From: Planctomycetota bacterium
Lineage (GTDB): Bacteria > Planctomycetota > SBBH01 > JACQRN01
Assembly: GCA_016206515.1 (NCBI GenBank)
Contig: JACQRN010000006.1
Span: 1-7,546 of the forward strand
Direction of reading: 5' to 3'
Length of the DNA stretch: 7,546 nucleotides
Part shown: one piece after another, positions 1 through 6,578 of the stretch
Layout: every line of letters begins with the position of its first letter
Position numbering within the stretch: the stretch's first letter is position 1
Position numbers and translations under genes: made by a program
Notes under the pieces: generated by a model
Databases searched by the model: none
What the model was told of the DNA's origin: nothing
Seen by the model: only the letters and a program-made list of their open reading frames with translations

Positions 1-930
1 GGCGGATCGCTCCTCGACGACCTTGACCGGATCGGTCCGGAGGACCGGGTCGTCCTGGAGCTGTCTTCTTATCAGCTGAAGGATCTGCGGCCTGCCTGCC
101 GGGCGCTGGCGGCCTGCCTGACGAACCTTTCCCAGGACCACATCGACTATCACGGTTCGGTCGAGTCGTATGCCGCGGCAAAGCGCAGGCTGTTCACGGA
201 GGTCGCATCCTCCGCCGCAGCGGTCCTGCCGGCGGATCGGGCCGACCTCCAGGAATGGGCAGCGCCGGAAAGACGCGTAACGTTCGGGGAGCGCGCACCG
301 GGGCCACGCGCCGCGAGGGCAGGGAACGAGGTTGTCGATCTCGCGTGGGACGGCGAGGAGACCGCAATCCCTGTCGGGGGGCGGTCGCTCCTGGGGCCGC
401 ACAACCTTCTGAACATGGCGGCCGCCTGCGCCGCCGCCATGGGCGCGCGGGGGGGGCTGCCGGAGGACCTGGAGGGGTGGGCCCGCGCCCTGACCGGGCT
501 GAAGCCGGTGGCTCATTGCATGGAAGCGCTCGGCGAGCGCGACGGCGTGCTCTTCGTCAACGACTCGAAGGCGACCGCGCCCGATGCGGCGGTCGCGGCG
601 CTGTCGTCCTACGACCGCCCGCTCGTCGCGATCGCCGGCGGCTCGACGAAGGATACCGACCTCGCGCCGCTCGCCGCCGCGCTCGCCTCGCGCGCCCGCG
701 CGGCGTTCCTCACCGGCCCCGCCGGGCGCCAGATCGAGGCGCACCTGCGCGGGACGCCCTTGCGCGCGCGGTTCTGCGGGACGTTCGACGACGCGGTCCG
801 TCTTGCGATCGCCGAGGCCCGCCCCGGCGACGTCGTCCTCCTCGCCCCGGGGTGCGCCTCCTACGACCAGTTCACGAACTACATCGAGCGCGGCGAGCGG
901 TTCCGCGCGCTGGCGGGGTTCGGGAAGTAG
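1..930 (+). CDS. murD: UDP-N-acetylmuramoyl-L-alanine:D-glutamate ligase (MurD), 5'-truncated
   Basis: Cytoplasmic ATP-dependent ligase that adds D-glutamate to UDP-MurNAc-L-Ala in peptidoglycan precursor synthesis. The frame is open from base 1 and the start lies outside the window. 309 residues are visible against about 450 in the family, so the N-terminal UDP-binding domain and the P-loop are missing. Visible motifs, numbered from the first codon: ELSSYQL (20-26); TNLSQDHIDYHG (41-52); YAAAKRRLF, whose lysine (61) is the one usually carbamylated; GPHNLLN (132-138), the Mur-ligase HNxxN signature; FVNDSKAT (185-192); and the C-terminal LLAPGCASYDQFTNYIERG. One oddity is that the family's 'GLxHRxE' motif reads 'VAHCME' here, with Cys in place of a normally invariant Arg (about residue 173). 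The last 59 bp overlap the end of the convergent ORF6N gene. No ftsW, murG or other cell-wall gene follows, so any dcw-type cluster ends here. The identification is secure. Confidence 0.95.
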   Translation, partial: GGSLLDDLDRIGPEDRVVLELSSYQLKDLRPACRALAACLTNLSQDHIDYHGSVESYAAAKRRLFTEVASSAAAVLPADRADLQEWAAPERRVTFGERAPGPRAARAGNEVVDLAWDGEETAIPVGGRSLLGPHNLLNMAAACAAAMGARGGLPEDLEGWARALTGLKPVAHCMEALGERDGVLFVNDSKATAPDAAVAALSSYDRPLVAIAGGSTKDTDLAPLAAALASRARAAFLTGPAGRQIEAHLRGTPLRARFCGTFDDAVRLAIAEARPGDVVLLAPGCASYDQFTNYIERGERFRALAGFGK

Positions 931-1453
931 GCGTCGTCCTGAATCCGATCCGGGCCCGTCCTCCGGAGGCGGGCGGCTCCAGCAACTTGTGGAGGGCCTG
1001 CGCGAGGGATCGGATCGATTCGTCGTGTCCGTCGACCCGGTCCGCGAGAAGGGCCATCTTGCCCGCGAGTCCGCGATGAGAGGCGAGGACCTGCCGCAGC
1101 CGCACGAAGGCGCGCATGATTTCGATGTTCACCCGGGCGGCCCTCTTGCCGCGCAGCACTCCCGAGAGCATCGCCACTCCCTGCTCCGTGAACGCCCTGG
1201 GCGGTTTCCGTGTGCCGCCCCAACTTGATATCACAGATTGTGATATCAAGTTCGCAACCTCTCCCCGGGTCAGCAGGAGCATGAAATCCTCCGGGAACCG
1301 GTCCAGGTTTCTGCGGACGGCCTGGTTGAGGCTGCCTGTCGTCACTCCGTACATGCCGGCCAGGTCCCGGTCGAGGATAACCTTCCGTCCCCGGATCAGC
1401 AGGATCTTGCTCTCGATCGCTCCAGAAGGCGCCCTTGTTCGCGCGGAGGCCAT
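872..1453 (-). CDS. ORF6N-domain DNA-binding protein
   Basis: Predicted 193-aa cytoplasmic protein of the ORF6N family (KilA-N-related; common in phages, prophages and scattered chromosomal copies). The match is by recall. Residues 13-59 (IESKILLIRGRKVILDRDLA, then LNQAVRRNLDRFPEDFM) and 86-123 (RAFTEQGVAMLSGVLRG, then VNIEIMRAFVRLRQVL) follow the family pattern closely. Residues 124-160 look helical and could form a coiled coil. The basic tail from about residue 175 is encoded over the antisense end of murD and may be non-essential. I chose the ATG at 1453 because a TACGAT hexamer sits 7 nt upstream, as for purC. An in-frame ATG at 1462 (three residues longer) is equally possible and has a weak G-run upstream. 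Codons in residues 68-77 (TTG, ATA, TCA, TCT, AGT) are unlike the surrounding GC-rich usage because a 31-bp palindrome lies there. The target and biological role are unknown. Confidence 0.85.
   Translation of the reverse strand: MASARTRAPSGAIESKILLIRGRKVILDRDLAGMYGVTTGSLNQAVRRNLDRFPEDFMLLLTRGEVANLISQSVISSWGGTRKPPRAFTEQGVAMLSGVLRGKRAARVNIEIMRAFVRLRQVLASHRGLAGKMALLADRVDGHDESIRSLAQALHKLLEPPASGGRARIGFRTTPTSRTPPARGTARRARCSS
1222..1252. repeat. Perfect 14-bp inverted repeat inside the ORF6N gene
   Basis: Left arm AACTTGATATCACA (1222-1235), spacer GAT, right arm TGTGATATCAAGTT (1239-1252). The arms pair perfectly over 14 bp. Each arm holds the 8-bp palindrome TGATATCA (1226-1233 and 1241-1248), with centres 15 bp apart. 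Only 9 of the 31 bases are G or C, in a window of roughly 70 % G+C. The element encodes ORF6N residues 68-77. It could be an intragenic operator, a cruciform or recombination site, or a hairpin in the mRNA. No T-run follows on either strand, so it does not look like an intrinsic terminator. Confidence 0.95.
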
Positions 1454-1460
1454 GCGGCAC

Positions 1461-1466
1461 ATCGTA
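1461..1466 (-). promoter_or_regulatory. Possible -10 hexamer for the ORF6N gene
   Basis: On the minus strand TACGAT (TAnnnT type) is followed by 7 nt and then ATG at 1453. Transcription starting about 7 nt after the hexamer would give a leaderless or nearly leaderless mRNA. No convincing -35 is visible. It overlaps the alternative ATG at 1462, so both readings cannot hold at once. Confidence 0.3.
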
Positions 1467-1536
1467 ACTGTGCCCCCCGACAGAATCGGGCGCAGCGGGT
1501 CCGAACGCGCGGAATCCGCCCCCCCCGCCCCGGGGG

Positions 1537-1542
1537 TATCAT
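1537..1542 (+). promoter_or_regulatory. Possible -10 hexamer for the purC operon
   Basis: TATCAT matches TATAAT at five of six positions. It lies 7 nt before the purC ATG, which suggests a leaderless transcript. A GGGGG run at 1532-1536 is too far from the ATG (13 nt) to be a good Shine-Dalgarno sequence. No clear -35 is seen. The same geometry on the opposite strand for the divergent ORF6N gene gives some support. Confidence 0.4.
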
Positions 1543-1549
1543 CTGGCGT

Positions 1550-2431
1550 ATGCCCGCCCCAACCGTCGGCCAGACGAACCTGTCGCGCCTGGAGAAAATC
1601 CGCAGCGGCAAGGTGCGGGAGCTGTACGACATGGGGGACCGGCTGCTGATGGTGGCGACCGACCGGATCTCGGCGTTCGACTGGGTCTTGCCGGACCTGA
1701 TCCCTGACAAGGGGCGGGTGCTGACGGCTCTGACGAACTTCTGGTTCGACCGGCTGCCGAAGTCGATCCCGCACCACCGAATCACGTGCGACCTGGACAC
1801 CGTGAAGGACCTGACTCCGGACGAACGCCGGACGCTTGCGGGGCGTTCCATGGTCGTGCGGAAGGCGAAGCCGCTCCCGGTCGAGTGCGTCGTGCGCGGG
1901 TACATCTCCGGCTCGGGGTGGTCCTCCTACCAGAAGACCGGGCGGATCGAGGACGTACCGCTTCCGAAGGGGTTGCGCGAGTCGGACAAACTGCCCGAGC
2001 CGGTCTTCACCCCGTCGACGAAGGCGGAGCAGGGGCATGACGAGCCGATCGGGTTCGACACCGTTGCCGGCCTGATCGGGAAGCCCCTGGCCGAGGAGGT
2101 GCGCCGCCGCTCCCTCGAGGTGTACAGGTGGGCGGCCGACCTCGGCGCCAAGCGCGGGATCCTGATCGCCGACACGAAGTTCGAGTGGGGGATGGCGCTT
2201 GACGAGCTGCTTCTGATCGACGAGGTTCTGACCCCCGACTCCTCCAGGTTCTGGGACGCGAAGGCGTACGCCCCGGGGGGTGCGCAGGCATCGTTCGACA
2301 AGCAGTTCGTGCGGGACTACCTCCTCGGGACAGGGTGGGATCGCGCCTCGCCCCCCCCGGCGCTCCCGCGCGAGATCGTGGAGAAGACCGCCTCGCGGTA
2401 CCGCGAGGCGCTGGGCCGGCTGGCGGGATGA
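1550..2431 (+). CDS. purC: Phosphoribosylaminoimidazole-succinocarboxamide synthase (SAICAR synthetase)
   Basis: Cytoplasmic enzyme of IMP synthesis: CAIR + L-aspartate + ATP gives SAICAR + ADP + Pi. The 293-aa length fits the longer PurC form rather than the roughly 240-aa E. coli form. Motifs: GKVRELY (20-26, nucleotide loop), TDRISAFD (37-44), signature 1 PVECVVRGYISGSGWSSY (110-127), signature 2 LIADTKFEWG (205-214), DEVLTPDSSRFW (224-235) and SFDKQFVRDYL (248-258). All are intact, so the enzyme should be active. The start is the first ATG that gives the normal family N-terminus, and a TATCAT box ends 7 nt upstream. It appears to be the first gene of a plus-strand operon. Its stop overlaps the start of the downstream kinase gene (ATGA), which suggests translational coupling. 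The second purine gene, purE, follows the kinase. Confidence 0.97.
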   Translation: MPAPTVGQTNLSRLEKIRSGKVRELYDMGDRLLMVATDRISAFDWVLPDLIPDKGRVLTALTNFWFDRLPKSIPHHRITCDLDTVKDLTPDERRTLAGRSMVVRKAKPLPVECVVRGYISGSGWSSYQKTGRIEDVPLPKGLRESDKLPEPVFTPSTKAEQGHDEPIGFDTVAGLIGKPLAEEVRRRSLEVYRWAADLGAKRGILIADTKFEWGMALDELLLIDEVLTPDSSRFWDAKAYAPGGAQASFDKQFVRDYLLGTGWDRASPPPALPREIVEKTASRYREALGRLAG

Positions 2432-4983
2432 GCACGCCGACCCCCGTGCCGCCCGAGGGGAGCTCGCCCCCGTCCGAGGCGCAGGCGCGCCGGATCGCGG
2501 GGTACGAGATCCTCGGGAAGATCGGCCAGGGGGCGATGGGGATGGTGTTCAAGGCGCGCCAGCTCTCGCTGGACCGGGTCGTGGCGCTGAAGGTGCTCCC
2601 TCCGCGGCTGACGCAGGACAAGTCGTTCATCGACCGGTTCGTCCGGGAGGCGCGCTCGACGGCGCGCCTGTCGCACCCCCACATCGTGCGGATCTACGAC
2701 GTCGACTGTTCGAAGGGGGGGATCTGGTACTTCTCGATGGAGTACCTCCCCGGCGGCTCGGTGCGGGAACTCCTCAAGAAGGAAGGGCGCCTCACGGTCG
2801 AACGCTCCCTTCGGATCGCGACCCAGATCGCCCAGGCGCTCGCGCATGCGAACGAGAAGGGGATCGTCCATCGCGATGTGAAGCCGGACAACATGATGCT
2901 CGACACCGTGCTCGAGGCGAAGCTCGCGGACCTGGGGCTCGCGCGCGTCCAGGGGCCTGGCTCGGGCCCCTCGGTGACGCAGGCGGGCGCCGTGACCGGG
3001 ACGCCGTACTACATGGCGCCCGAGCAGGCCGAGGGGGGAGCCGTCGACACCCGCGCCGACCTGTACGCCCTCGGCGCGTCCCTGTTCCAGATGCTCACCG
3101 GCGTCCCGCCGTACCGGGCCGAATCGCCCCTCGGCGTGATCACCCAGCACCTGACCGCTCCGATCCCCGATCCGCGCGCGATCGTTCCGGGGATCCCGGG
3201 CTGGGTCGCCTCCATCGTAATGCGCCTCCTGGCGAAGAAGCCCGAGGACCGGTATGCGGACCCCGCCGCGTTGCTGGAGGCGCTGCGGTGCCTGCCGGGT
3301 CCCGGCGAGGAGGAGGGCGTGCCGGCCGGACCGTCCGGGAGGGGGCGGCGCATCGCGGCCGCCGCCCTCGTGCTCGTCCTCCTGGCGGGGGCGGCCCTGG
3401 CGGTCGGCGCGAAGGTCCGCGGCGCCGCGCGCGAGCGCGCGGCGACCGCGAAGTGGGACGAGGCGCGCGACCTGTTCGCGCAGGGGGCCGGGAGGCTGGC
3501 CGAGGCGCGCTCGATCTGGGAGGCGATCGTGCGCGAGTTCCCCGGTACGCGCTGTGCTCGTGAGGCGGACTCCGCCTTGCGCTCGCATCCCCTTCCCGCA
3601 TCCCCCCCGGAGGGGAACACGGAGGCGTCTCCTCCCGATCCGGTCGGCGTGGACCGGGAGGCCCAGGCGGATCTCGCGCTGGCGGGGGCGGGGCGGCTGG
3701 CGGAGCGGACCGTCGAGGAGATCGACGCGGCGATCCGGGCGTTCGACGCGGTCGCTGCGGGATACCCCGGGACCTCCGCCGCGCGCGTCGCATCCAACCA
3801 TGCGGGGGATCTGCGGCGCCGCCGGCTCGACCTTGTCAACCGCCAGGCGGCCGACGCGCGGCGGGAGACGGAGTGGCGGGCGCTCGAGGAGGCGGTCCGG
3901 CTCCTGTGCGGGAGGGGGGAGTTCCGCGAGGCGAACCAGAGGCTGATCCGCTACCGCGACATGCACCGGGGCGATGCATGGGAAGAGCGTTCGAGTGCCC
4001 TGCAGCAGGGGTTCCTGCGCTCGTCGTGCGAGCGGGCGTTCGAGGCATCGCTGGCCGAATCGACGCGGCTGGAGGGGGAGGGGCGTCTGGACGAGGCGCT
4101 TGCGGCGGTGGACCGGTACCGCGAGGGGCTCGGGGAGGTCTCCGATCGCGCCAGCGAGCGGGCCGTCCGGCTCCGGGCACGGATCGACGAGGCGCGCGTC
4201 GATGCCATCCGTCGCGCGTGGGCGGAGATGCTCTCCCTTTCCGTGCACGAGGAGGTGGCGATGGCGCTGCTGGTGGCGAGGAAGCCCGAGGCGGCCGCCG
4301 ACGTGCTCGATGCCTTCGCCCCGGCGGGGGACGAGGCGCGCGCCGCGCGCGGGGCGGCCCGCGGGTGGCTCGCGGTAGGCGCGACCTGCTGGGACGCGCT
4401 GGAGGGGTACCTTCGCGCGCACGCCCGGGAGCCGCTGCGGGTCCTGCGCTCGGTCCACAGCGGCCGTGCGCTCCCGCGCCGGATCGAGGGGGGATCGCTC
4501 GTCGTCTACGTCCAGTCGGGGGGGATCGGCGCCGAGCGGTCCGTGCCGATCCCCCAGATCGATCCCCTGGAGTGGATCGCGCTGGTCCGCGCCGCGTACG
4601 GGGAGGCCCGCTCCCCCTGGCGCGAGGAGGCGGAGATCTTCGCCCATGTGATGCAAGGGGACTGGGAGGCGGTGGAGGGGATGATCGCGGGGATGATCGA
4701 CGGCGGGTGGAGGGGGGATGATGCCGCCGCGCGCCTGCGCGTTCAGAGGGTCCGGTCGCTGGCCGGGGAGATCCTGGCCCCGGAGGCGGGCACCGCGCGC
4801 GCGGAGGCGCTCCTGGCGTTCGCGCACGGGGCGGCCGAAGCAGGTCACGCGGCATGGGCGCTCCCGGCGCTCGATCGTCTGCGGGAGACGTACCTGGCGG
4901 GTCCCGGAGGGGACGCCTTCCCCCCCCAGATCGGCCGGGAAACCGAGTCTCTTCTGGTACGCTGTCGTCAGATGTCGCAATGA
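2428..4983 (+). CDS. Transmembrane Hanks-type Ser/Thr protein kinase with large extracytoplasmic domain
   Basis: An 851-aa predicted membrane kinase. The kinase domain spans about residues 26-290: glycine loop GQGAMG (34-39), ATP-binding lysine K55 in VALKV, catalytic loop HRDVKPDN (148-155, D150), metal-binding DLG (168-170, in place of DFG) and GTPYYMAPEQ (191-200). The catalytic residues are all present, so it should be active. One membrane segment lies at about 309-328 (AAAALVLVLLAGAALAV). The remaining roughly 520 residues should lie outside the membrane. They are mostly helical, with TPR-like stretches near 341-385 and 411-470 that share a 'PGTxxAR' element. I do not recognise the rest. 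The start at 2428 overlaps the purC stop (ATGA), and longer upstream reading is purC in another frame. The end overlaps purE (ATGA). This placement suggests co-expression with purine enzymes. The substrate and sensed signal are unknown. Confidence 0.93.
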   Translation: MSTPTPVPPEGSSPPSEAQARRIAGYEILGKIGQGAMGMVFKARQLSLDRVVALKVLPPRLTQDKSFIDRFVREARSTARLSHPHIVRIYDVDCSKGGIWYFSMEYLPGGSVRELLKKEGRLTVERSLRIATQIAQALAHANEKGIVHRDVKPDNMMLDTVLEAKLADLGLARVQGPGSGPSVTQAGAVTGTPYYMAPEQAEGGAVDTRADLYALGASLFQMLTGVPPYRAESPLGVITQHLTAPIPDPRAIVPGIPGWVASIVMRLLAKKPEDRYADPAALLEALRCLPGPGEEEGVPAGPSGRGRRIAAAALVLVLLAGAALAVGAKVRGAARERAATAKWDEARDLFAQGAGRLAEARSIWEAIVREFPGTRCAREADSALRSHPLPASPPEGNTEASPPDPVGVDREAQADLALAGAGRLAERTVEEIDAAIRAFDAVAAGYPGTSAARVASNHAGDLRRRRLDLVNRQAADARRETEWRALEEAVRLLCGRGEFREANQRLIRYRDMHRGDAWEERSSALQQGFLRSSCERAFEASLAESTRLEGEGRLDEALAAVDRYREGLGEVSDRASERAVRLRARIDEARVDAIRRAWAEMLSLSVHEEVAMALLVARKPEAAADVLDAFAPAGDEARAARGAARGWLAVGATCWDALEGYLRAHAREPLRVLRSVHSGRALPRRIEGGSLVVYVQSGGIGAERSVPIPQIDPLEWIALVRAAYGEARSPWREEAEIFAHVMQGDWEAVEGMIAGMIDGGWRGDDAAARLRVQRVRSLAGEILAPEAGTARAEALLAFAHGAAEAGHAAWALPALDRLRETYLAGPGGDAFPPQIGRETESLLVRCRQMSQ

Positions 4984-5495
4984 CGCGCGCCAAGGAGTCG
5001 TCGAAGGGGCGGGTGGCGATCCTGATGGGGAGCGCCTCCGATCATGGGGTGATGCGCCATGCCGCCCAGGCGCTCTCCTCCCTGGACGTCCCGTACGTCT
5101 GGCGGGTCCTGTCCGCGCACCGGACGCCGGACGACCTCGCGAAGTTCGTCGACGACCGCTCCCGGGGGATCCGCGTCTGGATTTGCGGGGCGGGGATGGC
5201 CGCGCATCTGGCGGGCGCCGTCGCCGCGCGGACCGCGGATCCCGTGATCGCCGTGCCGATCGATTCGGGGGGGCTCGGGGGGCTCGACGCGCTCCTGGCC
5301 TCCGTGCAGATGCCGCCGGGGGTCCCGGTGGCGACCGTGGCGGTCGGGGAAGCGGGCGCGCGCAACGCGGGCCTGCTGGCCGCCTCGATCCTGGCGGTCT
5401 CCGACGAGGCGCTCGCTGGGCGCCTGCGCGCGCTGCGCGAGGAGATGGCCGGGAAGTGCCGCGCGGCGGACCGGGACCTGGACCGCTCGATTTGA
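4980..5495 (+). CDS. purE: N5-carboxyaminoimidazole ribonucleotide mutase (PurE, class I)
   Basis: Cytoplasmic enzyme converting N5-CAIR to CAIR, the substrate of PurC, in IMP synthesis. At 171 aa it has the normal length for bacterial PurE. Motifs: MGSASD (16-21), SAHRTPDD (45-52, including the catalytic His), GAGMAAHLAG (70-79), and GGLDALLASVQMPPGVPVAT (100-119) leading into AGARNAGLLA. The last two blocks fit class I, which normally works with PurK. No purK lies in this window. I chose the ATG at 4980 because it overlaps the kinase stop (ATGA), as at the purC-kinase junction, and gives a normal N-terminus. No clear Shine-Dalgarno sequence precedes it, so coupling by re-initiation is likely. 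The TACGCT at 4959-4964 could be a weak internal -10. Confidence 0.95.
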   Translation: MTRAKESSKGRVAILMGSASDHGVMRHAAQALSSLDVPYVWRVLSAHRTPDDLAKFVDDRSRGIRVWICGAGMAAHLAGAVAARTADPVIAVPIDSGGLGGLDALLASVQMPPGVPVATVAVGEAGARNAGLLAASILAVSDEALAGRLRALREEMAGKCRAADRDLDRSI

Positions 5496-6565
5496 GCCTG
5501 CCTGCTGTCGAGACCTTGCGCTGGGAGGGGGGCGTCGATGGGACGCTGCACCTCCTGGACCAGACCCTCCTGCCGGGGGAGGTGCGCTTCCGCGCCTGCC
5601 GCGACGCGAACTCCCTCTGGGACGCGTTGAAGCGGCTCCAGGTCCGCGGGGCGCCGGCGATCGGTGTGGCGGTCGGATACGGCGTCGTGCTGGGCGCCCG
5701 CTCGGAAGGACCACGGGATGCCTCCGGCGCGGCCTCCGCCGCCGAGCGCGCCGCGGCGTACCTGGAGTCCGCCCGCCCGACCGCCGTGAATCTCGCCTGG
5801 GCGGCCCGCCGCGTCGCGCGCGCCGCGCGGGGTGCCGCGTCGCGCGGATCCGACGCGGCATCCGTTCTCGATGCGTCCCTGTCGGAGGCCCGGGCGATCC
5901 ATCGGGAGGATGTCGAGTCGTGCTCCGCGATCGGCCGGCATGGCGCCCCCCTGATCCCCGACGGCGGCGGGGTCCTGACCCATTGCAACGCGGGGGCGCT
6001 GGCGACCACCGGCATCGGGACCGCGCTGGGGGTCCTGTACGCAGCCTCCGAAGCAGGGAAGCGTTTCGAGGTGTTCGCCGACGAGACGCGGCCGCTTCTG
6101 CAGGGCGCGCGCCTGACCGCCTGGGAGCTTTCGCGCTCGGGGATCCCGGTCACCGTCCTGTGCGACAACATGGCCCCGTCGCTTCTCCGGAGCGGGCGCA
6201 TCGGATGCTGCGTGGTCGGCGCGGACCGGATCGCCCGCAACGGCGACACGGCGAACAAGATCGGCACGTACGGCGTGGCGCTCGCCGCGCGCGCGCACCG
6301 CGTCCCGTTCTACGTCGCCGCGCCGATGTCGACGATCGATCCCTCCTGCCCGGACGGCCCGTCGATTCCCATCGAGTCGCGCGCCCCGGAGGAGGTGACG
6401 CGCCCCTTCGGTGTCGAGGCTGCGCCGCGTGGGGTGGGCGTCTACAACCCCGCCTTCGACGTCACGCCGCACGATCTGATCGACGCGATCATCGCCGATC
6501 GCGGGGTGCTGCGGCCCCCGTACGCCGAGTCGATCGCCAGGGTCCTCGCGGGACGTCCGGCGTAG
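5492..6565 (+). CDS. mtnA: S-methyl-5-thioribose-1-phosphate isomerase
   Basis: Cytoplasmic isomerase of the methionine salvage pathway. It converts 5-methylthioribose-1-phosphate to methylthioribulose-1-phosphate and belongs to the eIF2B-alpha-like superfamily. The TTG start at 5492 overlaps the purE stop (TTGA) and gives the usual N-terminus, SLPAVETLRWEG. No ATG or GTG fits there. Length is 357 aa, normal for the family. Motifs: LLDQTLLP (21-28), RGAPAIGVAVGYG (52-64), THCNAGALATTGIGTALG (163-180) with the catalytic Cys at 165, FADETRPLLQGARLTAWEL (195-213), and CDNMAPSLL then VVGADRIARNGDTANKIGTY (241-260) with the catalytic Asp at 245. All key residues are intact. The rest of the salvage pathway is not in the window. 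A related assignment, the archaeal ribose-1,5-bisphosphate isomerase, is less likely given the bacterial MtnA-like N-terminus. Confidence 0.95.
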   Translation: MSLPAVETLRWEGGVDGTLHLLDQTLLPGEVRFRACRDANSLWDALKRLQVRGAPAIGVAVGYGVVLGARSEGPRDASGAASAAERAAAYLESARPTAVNLAWAARRVARAARGAASRGSDAASVLDASLSEARAIHREDVESCSAIGRHGAPLIPDGGGVLTHCNAGALATTGIGTALGVLYAASEAGKRFEVFADETRPLLQGARLTAWELSRSGIPVTVLCDNMAPSLLRSGRIGCCVVGADRIARNGDTANKIGTYGVALAARAHRVPFYVAAPMSTIDPSCPDGPSIPIESRAPEEVTRPFGVEAAPRGVGVYNPAFDVTPHDLIDAIIADRGVLRPPYAESIARVLAGRPA

Positions 6566-6578
6566 CGCCGGGGCGACC

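Noticed and set aside
1222..1252. Palindrome as a rho-independent terminator for murD or another transcript
   Set aside because: The stem is AT-rich and no T-run follows on either strand. It also lies well inside an open coding frame and almost 300 bp after murD.
1116..1649. A 177-codon plus-strand frame across the ORF6N gene and the purC start
   Set aside because: It is the antisense of the recognisable ORF6N protein and runs into purC out of frame. The product has no family resemblance.
2335..2427. Longer N-terminus for the kinase starting at 2335
   Set aside because: These 31 codons overlap the conserved end of purC and encode Pro/Arg/Gly-rich sequence. The ATG at 2428 gives the usual ATGA coupling and a normal distance to the kinase domain.
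4854..4979. Longer N-terminus for PurE starting at 4854
   Set aside because: The 42 extra codons overlap the kinase in another frame and have no PurE similarity. The ATG at 4980 gives the family length.
2317..6267. A 1316-codon open frame on the minus strand
   Set aside because: It runs antisense to purC, the kinase, purE and mtnA, which are firmly identified. Its product is Arg/Pro/Gly-rich low-complexity sequence, typical of a shadow frame in high-GC DNA.
5042..6472. A 476-codon minus-strand frame opposite purE and mtnA
   Set aside because: Both plus-strand genes have intact catalytic motifs, and the antisense product is Arg-rich and featureless.
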